DNA of 64,000 nucleotides from Brevibacterium renqingii (GTDB lineage: Bacteria; Actinomycetota; Actinomycetes; Actinomycetales; Brevibacteriaceae). The position numbers and the translations under genes were made by a program. Below, piece after piece: positions 34,879 through 41,132 of this stretch (positions are counted from its first letter, which is position 1; each line of letters starts with the position of its first letter). The notes under the pieces are model-generated. The model saw only the letters and a list, made by a program, of their open reading frames with translations, did no database searches and was not told where the DNA came from. Where the stretch lies: NCBI RefSeq assembly GCF_017808105.1, contig NZ_JADBHF010000007.1, positions 124,001 to 188,000 on the forward strand. Direction: 5' to 3'.

Positions 34879-35841
34879 ATGTATTACGAAACCAACCCCT
34901 ACGCTCCCGAGTTCAGCCCCACCGTCGACCTGGCCGACGCCTGGCTCGGCTGCCGCGTCTGCGGAGTAGCGACCGCCCCGACCGTCCAGCACGGGCAGGA
35001 CACCATCACCTCTCTCGGTCGGGAGTACCGGGGCGGGTCGCCGTCACTGCGAAGGAAAGCGGCACAGGAGTTCGAGACCATCATGACAAGGTGCTCGACC
35101 TGCGAGGGCCTCCGAGAGCAGGCCGTGGCGGTCAACGCGGAGCACCCCGAGGGCCGAGGTCGCCTCATCTCCGACGTGATAGCGAACACCGCCGTCGAGC
35201 GTGCGCTCGCCGTCGCCGCCGTGGCCGAGCACGACCTCAAGCTGACCTCGGCCCGACGGGTCCGCCTGGCAATTCGCTACCTCACACCCGAGGCCCTCGG
35301 CCTGGTGTGGGAGAGCAGGTTCGCTCCCGTCGCTGAGGCCGAGGCCGACCCGAGCACCGGCGCGGCCCTGCCATGGTCACACGTGCCCGAGGAGGGGCGT
35401 GCTCGCGCCCGGCAAGCGGTGGCCGCGTTCCTCCGCGCCCTGACCGAGCGCCCCCAACCGACCCCAGCGCCCACTGGTGGCGGGTGCTACCTCTGCGGGG
35501 TCGCCTCGGTCGAGGCCCTCCCCTCGCGGGCATCGTCGGCGTGGACCGAGGCGAGGGTCTCACCATCCTCGCTCGGCGGCACCTCGACCGCACACCGGCG
35601 CGTGTCGGTGTGCCGGACGTGCGCCGATGCCGCTGAGGCGTACGGGGCCTACGGGCAGTCGATGATGGAGCGCCTTGTGTTGGAGGCGGCAGGCATCTCG
35701 CGCAAGCTCGGCATCGAGAACGTGCGCCTCGATCCTCCAGCCTGGGGCGTGATGAACATCGAACCGAACTCGACCCCCTGGGCGCACATCGACCTCGCAG
35801 ACCTGCGGGAGAAGTTCGAGACCGGGAGGGTCGGGCGATGA
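34879..35841 (+). CDS. Hypothetical protein with four CxxC motifs, 320 residues
   Basis: The ATG at 34879 (MYYETNPYAPEF) follows GAAAGG and is preferred; a frame extending to 34753 adds 42 Pro/Ser-rich residues that overlap the WhiB-like gene. Four CxxC motifs (CRVC, CSTC, CYLC, CRTC) form two zinc-ribbon-like pairs, one in each half. The sequence between is helical and Ala/Arg-rich. No known family is recognised; two CxxC pairs suggest a duplicated zinc-binding module. The gene lies in the operon leading to the terminase genes. Confidence 0.65.
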   Translation: MYYETNPYAPEFSPTVDLADAWLGCRVCGVATAPTVQHGQDTITSLGREYRGGSPSLRRKAAQEFETIMTRCSTCEGLREQAVAVNAEHPEGRGRLISDVIANTAVERALAVAAVAEHDLKLTSARRVRLAIRYLTPEALGLVWESRFAPVAEAEADPSTGAALPWSHVPEEGRARARQAVAAFLRALTERPQPTPAPTGGGCYLCGVASVEALPSRASSAWTEARVSPSSLGGTSTAHRRVSVCRTCADAAEAYGAYGQSMMERLVLEAAGISRKLGIENVRLDPPAWGVMNIEPNSTPWAHIDLADLREKFETGRVGR

Positions 35842-35957
35842 GCGAAAGCACGCCGACGAGGGGCCTGGGCCTCAATATCCACAGGACTCTCCACAGGTTC
35901 GACTTGCTGGCCGGGCCTGACCATCTGACCGAGAAAGGACCGCATCGTGGCTGGTAG
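35838..35957 (+). CDS. Possible 39-residue leader peptide before terS
   Basis: An ATG overlapping the previous stop (ATGA) opens 39 codons (MSESTPTRGLGLNIHRTLHRF...) ending at a TAG at 35955-35957, just inside the terS start. The tight overlap at both ends suggests a coupling peptide, but length and composition give no other support. The same DNA carries two TCCACAGG direct repeats (35878 and 35890). Confidence 0.35.
   Translation: MSESTPTRGLGLNIHRTLHRFDLLAGPDHLTEKGPHRGW
35878..35897 (+). repeat. TCCACAGG direct repeat upstream of terS
   Basis: TCCACAGG at 35878-35885 and 35890-35897, 12 bp apart, about 50 bases before the terS GTG. The first copy reads ATATCCACA, one base from a consensus DnaA box. 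It could be a terminase recognition site or a weak DnaA site; nothing decides between them. Confidence 0.3.
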
Positions 35958-36579
35958 AAAAAAGAAGAAGGGCCTGACCGCCGCCGAGGTCGCCAAGCTC
36001 CCGCCCGAGCAGTGGCCTTCGTGGTACCGCCCCGCTAAAGGAGCAGGACGCGGCTCACCGAAACACCCGGACTACGCCGAGAACAACGTCGTGAGTCTTC
36101 AGAGCGGCTACCGCTCGCCGAGGGTCTACAGCGCCGTGAGCGCCGCCCTCGTGGCGGGCATCGTCGAGGACAGGCCCGACCTGCGGAGCTATCCCGAGGC
36201 CCTGGCGGCATGGGCGGATGCTGAGGCGAGGGCGGCGCTCCTGCGTCGTCACCTGGACGAGATCGGCATCATTGACGACGACGGACAGCCTCGCACCTCG
36301 CTGGTGAACATGCTCCGCTGGTTCGAGAAGAGCGCTACCGCTGCCCGTGACCGCCTCGGGCTGGACCCTCGATCTGAGGCAGAGCTGTCCTTGCTCAGGG
36401 CGAAAGCTGTCCGTGAGGGCACTAGCCCTGCTGTCGACCTCGACGCGCTCGTCGCGCAGGGACGGGCGGTGCTCGACGCTGGACCCGACCCCGTGATCGC
36501 GGCACTCCATCGGGTGAAGGCCGATGGCACCCTCTCCGGCCTCCGGCCCCACACCGCTCCCGAGGAGGACGACCGATGA
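35947..36579 (+). CDS. terS: Phage terminase small subunit (P27-like)
   Basis: DNA-recognition subunit of the packaging motor. The GTG at 35947 follows AAAGGA and gives 210 residues. A basic N-terminus (AGRKKKKGLTAAEVAKL) is followed by a helical middle (YPEALAAWADAEARAALLRRHLDEIGII). The segment WFEKSATAARDRLGLDPRSEAELSLLRA contains the LGLxPxSxA-type pattern of the P27 terminase small-subunit family. It overlaps the large-subunit gene by four bases. In satellites a private small subunit redirects the helper's packaging to satellite DNA. Confidence 0.78.
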   Translation: MAGRKKKKGLTAAEVAKLPPEQWPSWYRPAKGAGRGSPKHPDYAENNVVSLQSGYRSPRVYSAVSAALVAGIVEDRPDLRSYPEALAAWADAEARAALLRRHLDEIGIIDDDGQPRTSLVNMLRWFEKSATAARDRLGLDPRSEAELSLLRAKAVREGTSPAVDLDALVAQGRAVLDAGPDPVIAALHRVKADGTLSGLRPHTAPEEDDR

Positions 36580-38111
36580 GCAGGACACCGACCACCGCCG
36601 CGCTCGACCTCCTCGCTGCTCTTCCCCTGGAGAACGGCGCGAGGTGGGGCGAAATGGCGCACCCGTTTCAACTGGCCGATGCTCGCGCTGTGCTCGACTC
36701 CGAGGGGCCTCGGCGACATTTCCTCCTCCGAGGACGCGGCATGTCCAAGACGACCGACATCGCCGGTATTACTTTGTCGCTACTCCTCACCGAGGCCCCC
36801 GCGAACTCGACCTCACTGGTCTACGCCTCAGACGCGGATCAGGCCGAGCTGACCATGGAGGCGCTGAGCGGCTTCGTCGACCGCGCCGGACTCCGGTCGA
36901 GGGCGAGGGTCCTCGGCAGGACGGTCGAGAACACCGCGACAGGTGCCACCCTGACCGTCGAGACCTCGGACGGGGCCTCAGCATTCGGTAAACGACCATG
37001 GCTCCAAATCGTCGACGAGCTGGCAGTCTGGCCGAACACGCCGAACCACCGAACACTGTGGTCAGCCATCACCTCGGCAGTGCCGAAGGTGCCAGGGTCT
37101 CGGCTCATCATCATCACGACGGCGGGGTCACCGACTGGCATCGGGGCGAAGAGGTGGCAGAAGGCCCTGACCTCGCCCGCCTGGCACACCTCGCTCCACC
37201 CTGGCCCCTCACCCTGGTGGAATGAGGAGGACATCGCCGAAGTGAAAGACGACCTCACCCCCTCAGAATGGCGACGGCTGATCCTCTGCGAATGGTCCGA
37301 GGGCGACGACGCGCTAACCTCGCCTGCCGACATCGAGGCGGTCATCCGTCCCGGCGACCCGGTGTTCGCTCCCGACCCTCGCCGTGAGTATGTCGCCGCG
37401 CTCGACGTAGGTACGCGACGCGACCTCACGGCGCTCGCGGTCGGTCACGCCGAGGAGCGTGCAGCGGGCCGCGTGTTCATCATCGACAAGGTGATGAGCT
37501 GGAGACCCTCGGACAGCGGGGGTCGAGTCGACCTCGGCGAGGTCGAGGCTGCCTCGCTGCGCGTCTGTCGTGAGTACGGAGCCAAGCTCCGCTTCGACCG
37601 GATGCAGGCGGAGCAATTGACGACGAACCTCCAGAGACAAGGTGTGCGGACCGAGGAGTTCGTGTTCTCCTCGGCGGGCGCGAATCGCCTCGCACGGTCG
37701 CTATGGGGCGCACTCCGCGACCGCTCGCTGAGCCTGCCTGACGATGACGAGACTCGGGAGGAGTTCATGAGCGCCTGCATGGTCGAAACTGACCCCTCGA
37801 CAGTGAAGCTCCAGAACCCTCCAGGAACTCACGACGACCTCGTGGTCGCTGTCGGCATGATCGTCGCCGACCTCTCTCAGCGGCCCGCCGCGCTCATGGG
37901 CGGGATCAGCGTCCCCGGCAGAAGCGTCGCTCCCTCCGACGAACACCGACTCCCGACCCCACATCGCTCGGGAGAGGCTCGACGAGCCGTCACTCCGACC
38001 GGAGGGATACCACCACAGGCCAAGAGGCTGACAAGCGCACCGAGACGGGTCTATGCGGTGGCGGGAATGTCTCGCCCGTATGGCTACGAAACTGGGCGGC
38101 GGCGGTCGTAG
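36576..38111 (+). CDS. terL: Phage terminase large subunit
   Basis: Packaging ATPase-nuclease. The 511-residue protein is apparently full length. The ATPase domain has a variant Walker A (LLRGRGMSKTTDIAG, ~residue 50, Ser instead of the last Gly) and Walker B LQIVDELAVWP (~143). The C-terminal RNase H-like nuclease has acidic residues in AALDVGTRRDLTALAVGH (~275), RFDRMQAEQL and GTHDDLVVAVGMIVADL (~419). A Pro/Arg-rich tail of about 60 residues follows. The last 28 bases overlap the 3' end of the convergent lipoprotein gene. No portal or capsid gene follows, unlike in a complete phage. Confidence 0.88.
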   Translation: MSRTPTTAALDLLAALPLENGARWGEMAHPFQLADARAVLDSEGPRRHFLLRGRGMSKTTDIAGITLSLLLTEAPANSTSLVYASDADQAELTMEALSGFVDRAGLRSRARVLGRTVENTATGATLTVETSDGASAFGKRPWLQIVDELAVWPNTPNHRTLWSAITSAVPKVPGSRLIIITTAGSPTGIGAKRWQKALTSPAWHTSLHPGPSPWWNEEDIAEVKDDLTPSEWRRLILCEWSEGDDALTSPADIEAVIRPGDPVFAPDPRREYVAALDVGTRRDLTALAVGHAEERAAGRVFIIDKVMSWRPSDSGGRVDLGEVEAASLRVCREYGAKLRFDRMQAEQLTTNLQRQGVRTEEFVFSSAGANRLARSLWGALRDRSLSLPDDDETREEFMSACMVETDPSTVKLQNPPGTHDDLVVAVGMIVADLSQRPAALMGGISVPGRSVAPSDEHRLPTPHRSGEARRAVTPTGGIPPQAKRLTSAPRRVYAVAGMSRPYGYETGRRRS

Positions 38112-38776
38112 GGGTCGGCTCCTGGCACGGTCCATAGTGGAGTGACGACCTCTTCGTCGGCGAAGGTGCCGTGAACGGCGGTTTCGTCGTTTGATGCGTC
38201 CGGGCGGCACATCCCGGCATATGCCGTGACCGACTCATCGTCGGGCAGCTCGGTAATCGACATACCCTTATCGAGTTTCTTCCCCTGCCAGTCGTCAAAG
38301 ACGTTCGGGGCATCGACGAGGACCGGATCGTAGGAACCACGAACCCCGTCTTTGTAGTAGACGCCTGCGATGTCGAGACTATCGCTTGGATTGACCGTCG
38401 AGCCGGTGTTGTTGGCAATGGTCAGTTTGAACACGGCGACCGGATCGCCTGCGGCGCAGTTGCTCGCGGTCCCGTGCTCGCTGAACTTCGTCTCTCCGAG
38501 GTAGTCGACGGTCAGCTCCATGCCGGACGGGAAAGTTGCTGTCTTGCCAAAGTCGAAATAGCCGGTGCCATCGTCCTTATAGGAGGTGGCACCTGATGCA
38601 GTAGCAGGCGGGTCGGCCTCAGTCTGCACGTAATCGCCGTCGGCATCTTGAGTCCCGTGAGCCTGCGGACTCGCCTCCGCGACTTGTGACTCCGTGTGTG
38701 AGTCGTCCGTCGCCGATGTGCACGCCGAAAGGGTTAGAAATCCCAGTGCGGTAGCAGTGGCTGTGATTCGCTTCAT
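38084..38776 (-). CDS. Element-encoded lipoprotein
   Basis: The 230-residue product begins with a signal peptide and lipobox (ATALGFLTLSAC), so it should be anchored to the outer face of the membrane. After an acidic linker, the domain around GMELTVDYLGETKFSEHG and CAAGDPVAVFKLTIANNTGSTVNP resembles immunoglobulin-like DUF4352-type folds found in actinobacterial lipoproteins. GGAG precedes the ATG at 38776. It is 12 bases downstream of the PASTA protein gene in the same operon. A role in blocking phage adsorption or DNA entry is a reasonable guess, not demonstrated. Confidence 0.72.
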   Translation of the reverse strand: MKRITATATALGFLTLSACTSATDDSHTESQVAEASPQAHGTQDADGDYVQTEADPPATASGATSYKDDGTGYFDFGKTATFPSGMELTVDYLGETKFSEHGTASNCAAGDPVAVFKLTIANNTGSTVNPSDSLDIAGVYYKDGVRGSYDPVLVDAPNVFDDWQGKKLDKGMSITELPDDESVTAYAGMCRPDASNDETAVHGTFADEEVVTPLWTVPGADPYDRRRPVS

Positions 38777-38788
38777 GGAGTCTCCGTC

Positions 38789-39679
38789 CTATTTGTCGAG
38801 GTCCGGGTTGACCATGCCCGCGTCCCTAAGGTCCCAAATATCAATCAATGCGCTGTTGTCGAAATCGATCTTCTCGACAGTGTCTCGTGTGTATCGAACG
38901 CTGAACAGGTAGGAGTTGTCCTTGTTGCCGTACTTGTCGACGGTCGGGCCGCTACCCATCACAACGATGCTCTTGTAGTCGGGGTACTTCGCCTTTGCGG
39001 CCTGGAGCGCCGCGATGGTGTCTTGTTTCGCGCCGGTGGCCACCAGTCCGGTAGTGAAATTGTCGTCAATCTCGAACTGGACTGTGACCTCGCCTTGGTA
39101 GTAGTCGAAGTCGAATTTGTCATCGTCTGTCGACTTCGACTCGGACTCCGACTCCTTCTCTTTGGAGCTTTCGTCCTTGGCCTTCTTGTCCTCCTCGTCG
39201 ACCTTCTCCTCATTCTCGGCGTTCTTGTCCTCCTCGGCCTTCTCAGCCTTCTTTTCCTCTGCTGACTCCTGATCGTCGTCGATCTTGGACACTGTGAGGG
39301 TGACGGCATCACCCGGCTCGGCTTCTGCACCGGCCTTGGGGGACGTGCTCTCAACCTTCCAGTTGGATTTCAGAATCACCGAACGATCCTCATCGCTCTC
39401 GTCGACAAAGTCCGCTTTCAGATCGAGGTCGTCGAGCTCGTCTTTGGCTTCGTCTCCAGCCTTTCCGACGAGATCGGGCACCGTTACCGGCTCTGCCTCC
39501 TCGGTAGAGCTGGCCTCGACAGTTTCCGGCGCGTCCTCGGTCTGGCCGAACACCCCGGTAGCGGAGAGCACGACCAGCGCAGCCAGCGTCCAGACCCACC
39601 ACCTCTTATAGAACGGTTTCGAGGCTCGGCGCTGCCTCGGGCGCGCCTGTGGTGCTTCTCCAGTGGGGCGGTCAGTCAT
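38789..39679 (-). CDS. Membrane protein with one PASTA domain (element cargo)
   Basis: 296 residues from the ATG at 39679, preceded by GGAG. A cytoplasmic Arg-rich N-terminus is followed by one membrane helix (WWVWTLAALVVLSATGVF). An external PASTA domain runs from VTVPDLVGKAGDEAKDELDDL to GDAVTLTVSK, then a long Glu/Lys/Ser-rich stalk and a C-terminal globular domain (EVTVQFEIDDNFTTGLVATGAK...). PASTA domains bind peptidoglycan or beta-lactams and occur in the host kinase at 21702. Why an integrated element carries one is unclear; surface exclusion or host signalling interference are options. Confidence 0.75.
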   Translation of the reverse strand: MTDRPTGEAPQARPRQRRASKPFYKRWWVWTLAALVVLSATGVFGQTEDAPETVEASSTEEAEPVTVPDLVGKAGDEAKDELDDLDLKADFVDESDEDRSVILKSNWKVESTSPKAGAEAEPGDAVTLTVSKIDDDQESAEEKKAEKAEEDKNAENEEKVDEEDKKAKDESSKEKESESESKSTDDDKFDFDYYQGEVTVQFEIDDNFTTGLVATGAKQDTIAALQAAKAKYPDYKSIVVMGSGPTVDKYGNKDNSYLFSVRYTRDTVEKIDFDNSALIDIWDLRDAGMVNPDLDK

Positions 39680-39696
39680 TCGGGCTCCATCGCTTC

Positions 39697-39710
39697 TGTA
39701 GTTCACTACA
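39697..39710. promoter_or_regulatory. 14-bp palindrome upstream of the PASTA gene
   Basis: TGTAGTTCACTACA, a perfect 6-bp inverted repeat with two central bases, about 20 bases upstream of the PASTA protein start and next to a TATAGA sequence on the minus strand. It is a candidate operator for the divergent XRE protein. Confidence 0.5.
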
Positions 39711-39724
39711 TCTATACCACCATT

Positions 39725-39760
39725 GTGCTACTTATAAGTCTGTAGACCAAAAAGTAGCAC
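39725..39760. promoter_or_regulatory. Inverted repeat between divergent PASTA and XRE genes
   Basis: GTGCTACTT (39725-39733) and AAGTAGCAC (39752-39760) are perfect 9-bp arms separated by 18 bp, placed in the divergent promoter region. Size and position fit an operator for the helix-turn-helix protein encoded immediately to the right. Confidence 0.6.
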
Positions 39761-39778
39761 CGGTAGACGCTTGGTCGA

Positions 39779-40006
39779 GTGGAAGGTGAGTTGCAGCGCG
39801 TCGTGGGTGAGAACCTCCGACGCCATCGGTTACGGCTCGGGCTGAGTCAAGAGGCATTTGCCGAGCGCCTCGGAGTACATCGCACCTACATGGGTGGCGT
39901 TGAACGCGGCGAGCGCAACCTCACGCTTCAGACCGTCGAGCGGCTGGCAGAGACGATAGGGGTGCAGCCTCTCTCGCTACTCACCGGGCCTGCCGACTGC
40001 CACTAA
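39779..40006 (+). CDS. XRE-family helix-turn-helix regulator
   Basis: A 75-residue single-domain Cro/C1-type repressor. The helix-turn-helix is LGLSQEAFAERLGVHRTYMGGVERGERNLTLQTVERLAETIGV, nearly consensus for the family. The GTG at 39779 has no Shine-Dalgarno sequence; a TTG at 39791 after GGAAGG is an alternative. Small proteins of this type control phage genes, toxin-antitoxin units and restriction-modification genes. Here it is divergent from the PASTA/lipoprotein pair and convergent with the HEPN-like gene, and two inverted repeats lie upstream. No methyltransferase or nuclease gene is adjacent. Confidence 0.8.
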   Translation: MEGELQRVVGENLRRHRLRLGLSQEAFAERLGVHRTYMGGVERGERNLTLQTVERLAETIGVQPLSLLTGPADCH

Positions 40007-40089
40007 TTGCCGCCAGGTCGCTGCGCCCATACCCGATAGCATCATTCGCAATTTGAGACACATCTTCAAACGCCAAGGGCTTGAAGTGG

Positions 40090-40872
40090 TTAGTTTGAAT
40101 TCTCCAAGGGATAGCTTTGGGGCGCAACGTTGACTTCTGGGAGCTTACCGTTATAAATCTGTGCAGTGTATTGCGCGATGTGCCATTGAACGGATTGGTC
40201 GGAACACATGAAGCCTCTGCTCTCAAGTTCCTGTTGCAGACTTACATGTATCTCTGCGGGATTTTTGCTGTCTCGACGTTGATAGACCAACTTAATCGCC
40301 TTTTCTAGCGTCACCTGTTTTGCGAAAGCGGCTATCTCATCCAAGAACATAACGTACTCGTATGGTCCGACGGTCTCGAATGTGGCACGAGAGCCGTCGA
40401 GAGACTGGTCGAGGCAAACGTCGCGAGTGTAGGCAGGGCTTTTCGGCTCCTCGCCTTTGAAATACCAACTATCGCCATGGGCGGCGGCGTTTCTGAAATG
40501 CCGTGCGAACTGAGTGAGCGGCCTTTCTGATCTGTTTAGGTCATGTCGAATTAGTAGGTTGCCGATTTTGGTCGCTCCGAGGAGCATCGGCCCGGCGAGT
40601 AGGTCCTTTTGTACGTCTGCGCTTGGTAGCTCTCGCACGTACTCGAAAGCTTGCAGAGCAGAGAAGCGGACTCCCTCATCTGTATCCTGCTTCATCAGGT
40701 CCACAGGTATATCAGCGTCGCGAGGAGCGCCCGTCAATTCGCGATGCCACTCCAAGATCGGCGCGCCAGGGTGGAGCATCGCCACGAGGGAAAGATTCTG
40801 AGTGATGAAAAGCGTCTTCAGTGAGTTTGCCGCCTCAGCAATGTCCATGTCGCGCTTGGGTTTCTGAGCCAT
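40090..40872 (-). CDS. HEPN-like protein, candidate phage-defence effector
   Basis: A 260-residue, mostly helical protein not matching a named family by eye. The segment FARHFRNAAAHGDSWYF contains R127-N-A-A-A-H132, the RX4H signature of HEPN nuclease domains, in the typical RN..AHG context; HEPN proteins commonly act as RNases in abortive infection. The rest includes LLAGPMLLGATKIGNLLIRHDLN and a Gln/Glu-rich C-terminus. Base composition is lower in GC than flanking host genes. It sits next to attR, where satellites often carry defence cargo. Its promoter must overlap the right arm repeats. Confidence 0.6.
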   Translation of the reverse strand: MAQKPKRDMDIAEAANSLKTLFITQNLSLVAMLHPGAPILEWHRELTGAPRDADIPVDLMKQDTDEGVRFSALQAFEYVRELPSADVQKDLLAGPMLLGATKIGNLLIRHDLNRSERPLTQFARHFRNAAAHGDSWYFKGEEPKSPAYTRDVCLDQSLDGSRATFETVGPYEYVMFLDEIAAFAKQVTLEKAIKLVYQRRDSKNPAEIHVSLQQELESRGFMCSDQSVQWHIAQYTAQIYNGKLPEVNVAPQSYPLENSN

Positions 40873-40890
40873 CCGCTCAGTCTATGTCGA

Positions 40891-40910
40891 CCTCTCACAA
40901 ACCTCTCACA
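40891..40910 (+). repeat. Right arm-type repeats CCTCTCACA x2
   Basis: CCTCTCACA at 40891-40899 and 40902-40910, 11 bp apart, about 100 bp inside attR and in the same orientation as the left pair. Together the four copies are probable integrase arm-binding sites. They also lie just upstream of the HEPN-like gene start. Confidence 0.65.
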
Positions 40911-41011
40911 GAAGGCACGGAATGAGGCAGGAAGAGACACAACAAGAAAGGTCAGCAGTCCGAGAGAACCGCATGAAATAAGGGCAGACGGCACAAGCCA
41001 CTGCGCCTAGT

Positions 41012-41059
41012 CTTCACTGGGGGTGAAGAGGTCGTGGGTTCAAATCCCGCTAGCCCGAC
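41012..41059 (+). other. attR core
   Basis: A 48-bp exact copy of the tRNA-Pro 3' portion. No tRNA 5' half is present here, so it is a duplication and not a second gene. Host sequence resumes at 41060 with TTTGTGAAG, showing that before insertion the tRNA was not followed by an encoded CCA. Confidence 0.93.
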
Positions 41060-41132
41060 TTTGTGAAGTGCCGCGACATCGGGTCTATTTGTCTCTCACC
41101 AGCCTTCGGACAGTGCCTCTGGAGCGCCGACT

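Larger units (their letters stand above)
27634..41059. mobile_element. 13.4-kb integrated phage-satellite-like element in tRNA-Pro
   Basis: Bounded by identical 48-bp att cores, with integrase at the tRNA end. Contents in order: integrase and two upstream genes (minus), excisionase (plus), primase-polymerase/helicase, an origin-like repeat region, four genes for Cys-rich or WhiB-like proteins, terminase small and large subunits, then PASTA and lipoprotein genes (minus), an XRE regulator (plus) and a HEPN-like gene (minus). No capsid, portal, tail, holin or lysin genes exist. Genes are tightly packed with ATGA overlaps, so it does not look like random prophage decay. Architecture resembles phage-inducible chromosomal islands, with the addition of a large terminase. 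Helper dependence is inference. Confidence 0.85.

Noticed and set aside
39779-40872. Restriction-modification or classic toxin-antitoxin pair
   Set aside because: No methyltransferase or nuclease gene is adjacent, and the XRE and HEPN-like genes are convergent, not in one operon.
27634-41059. Complete prophage
   Set aside because: No portal, capsid, protease, tail, holin or lysin gene is present between the att sites.
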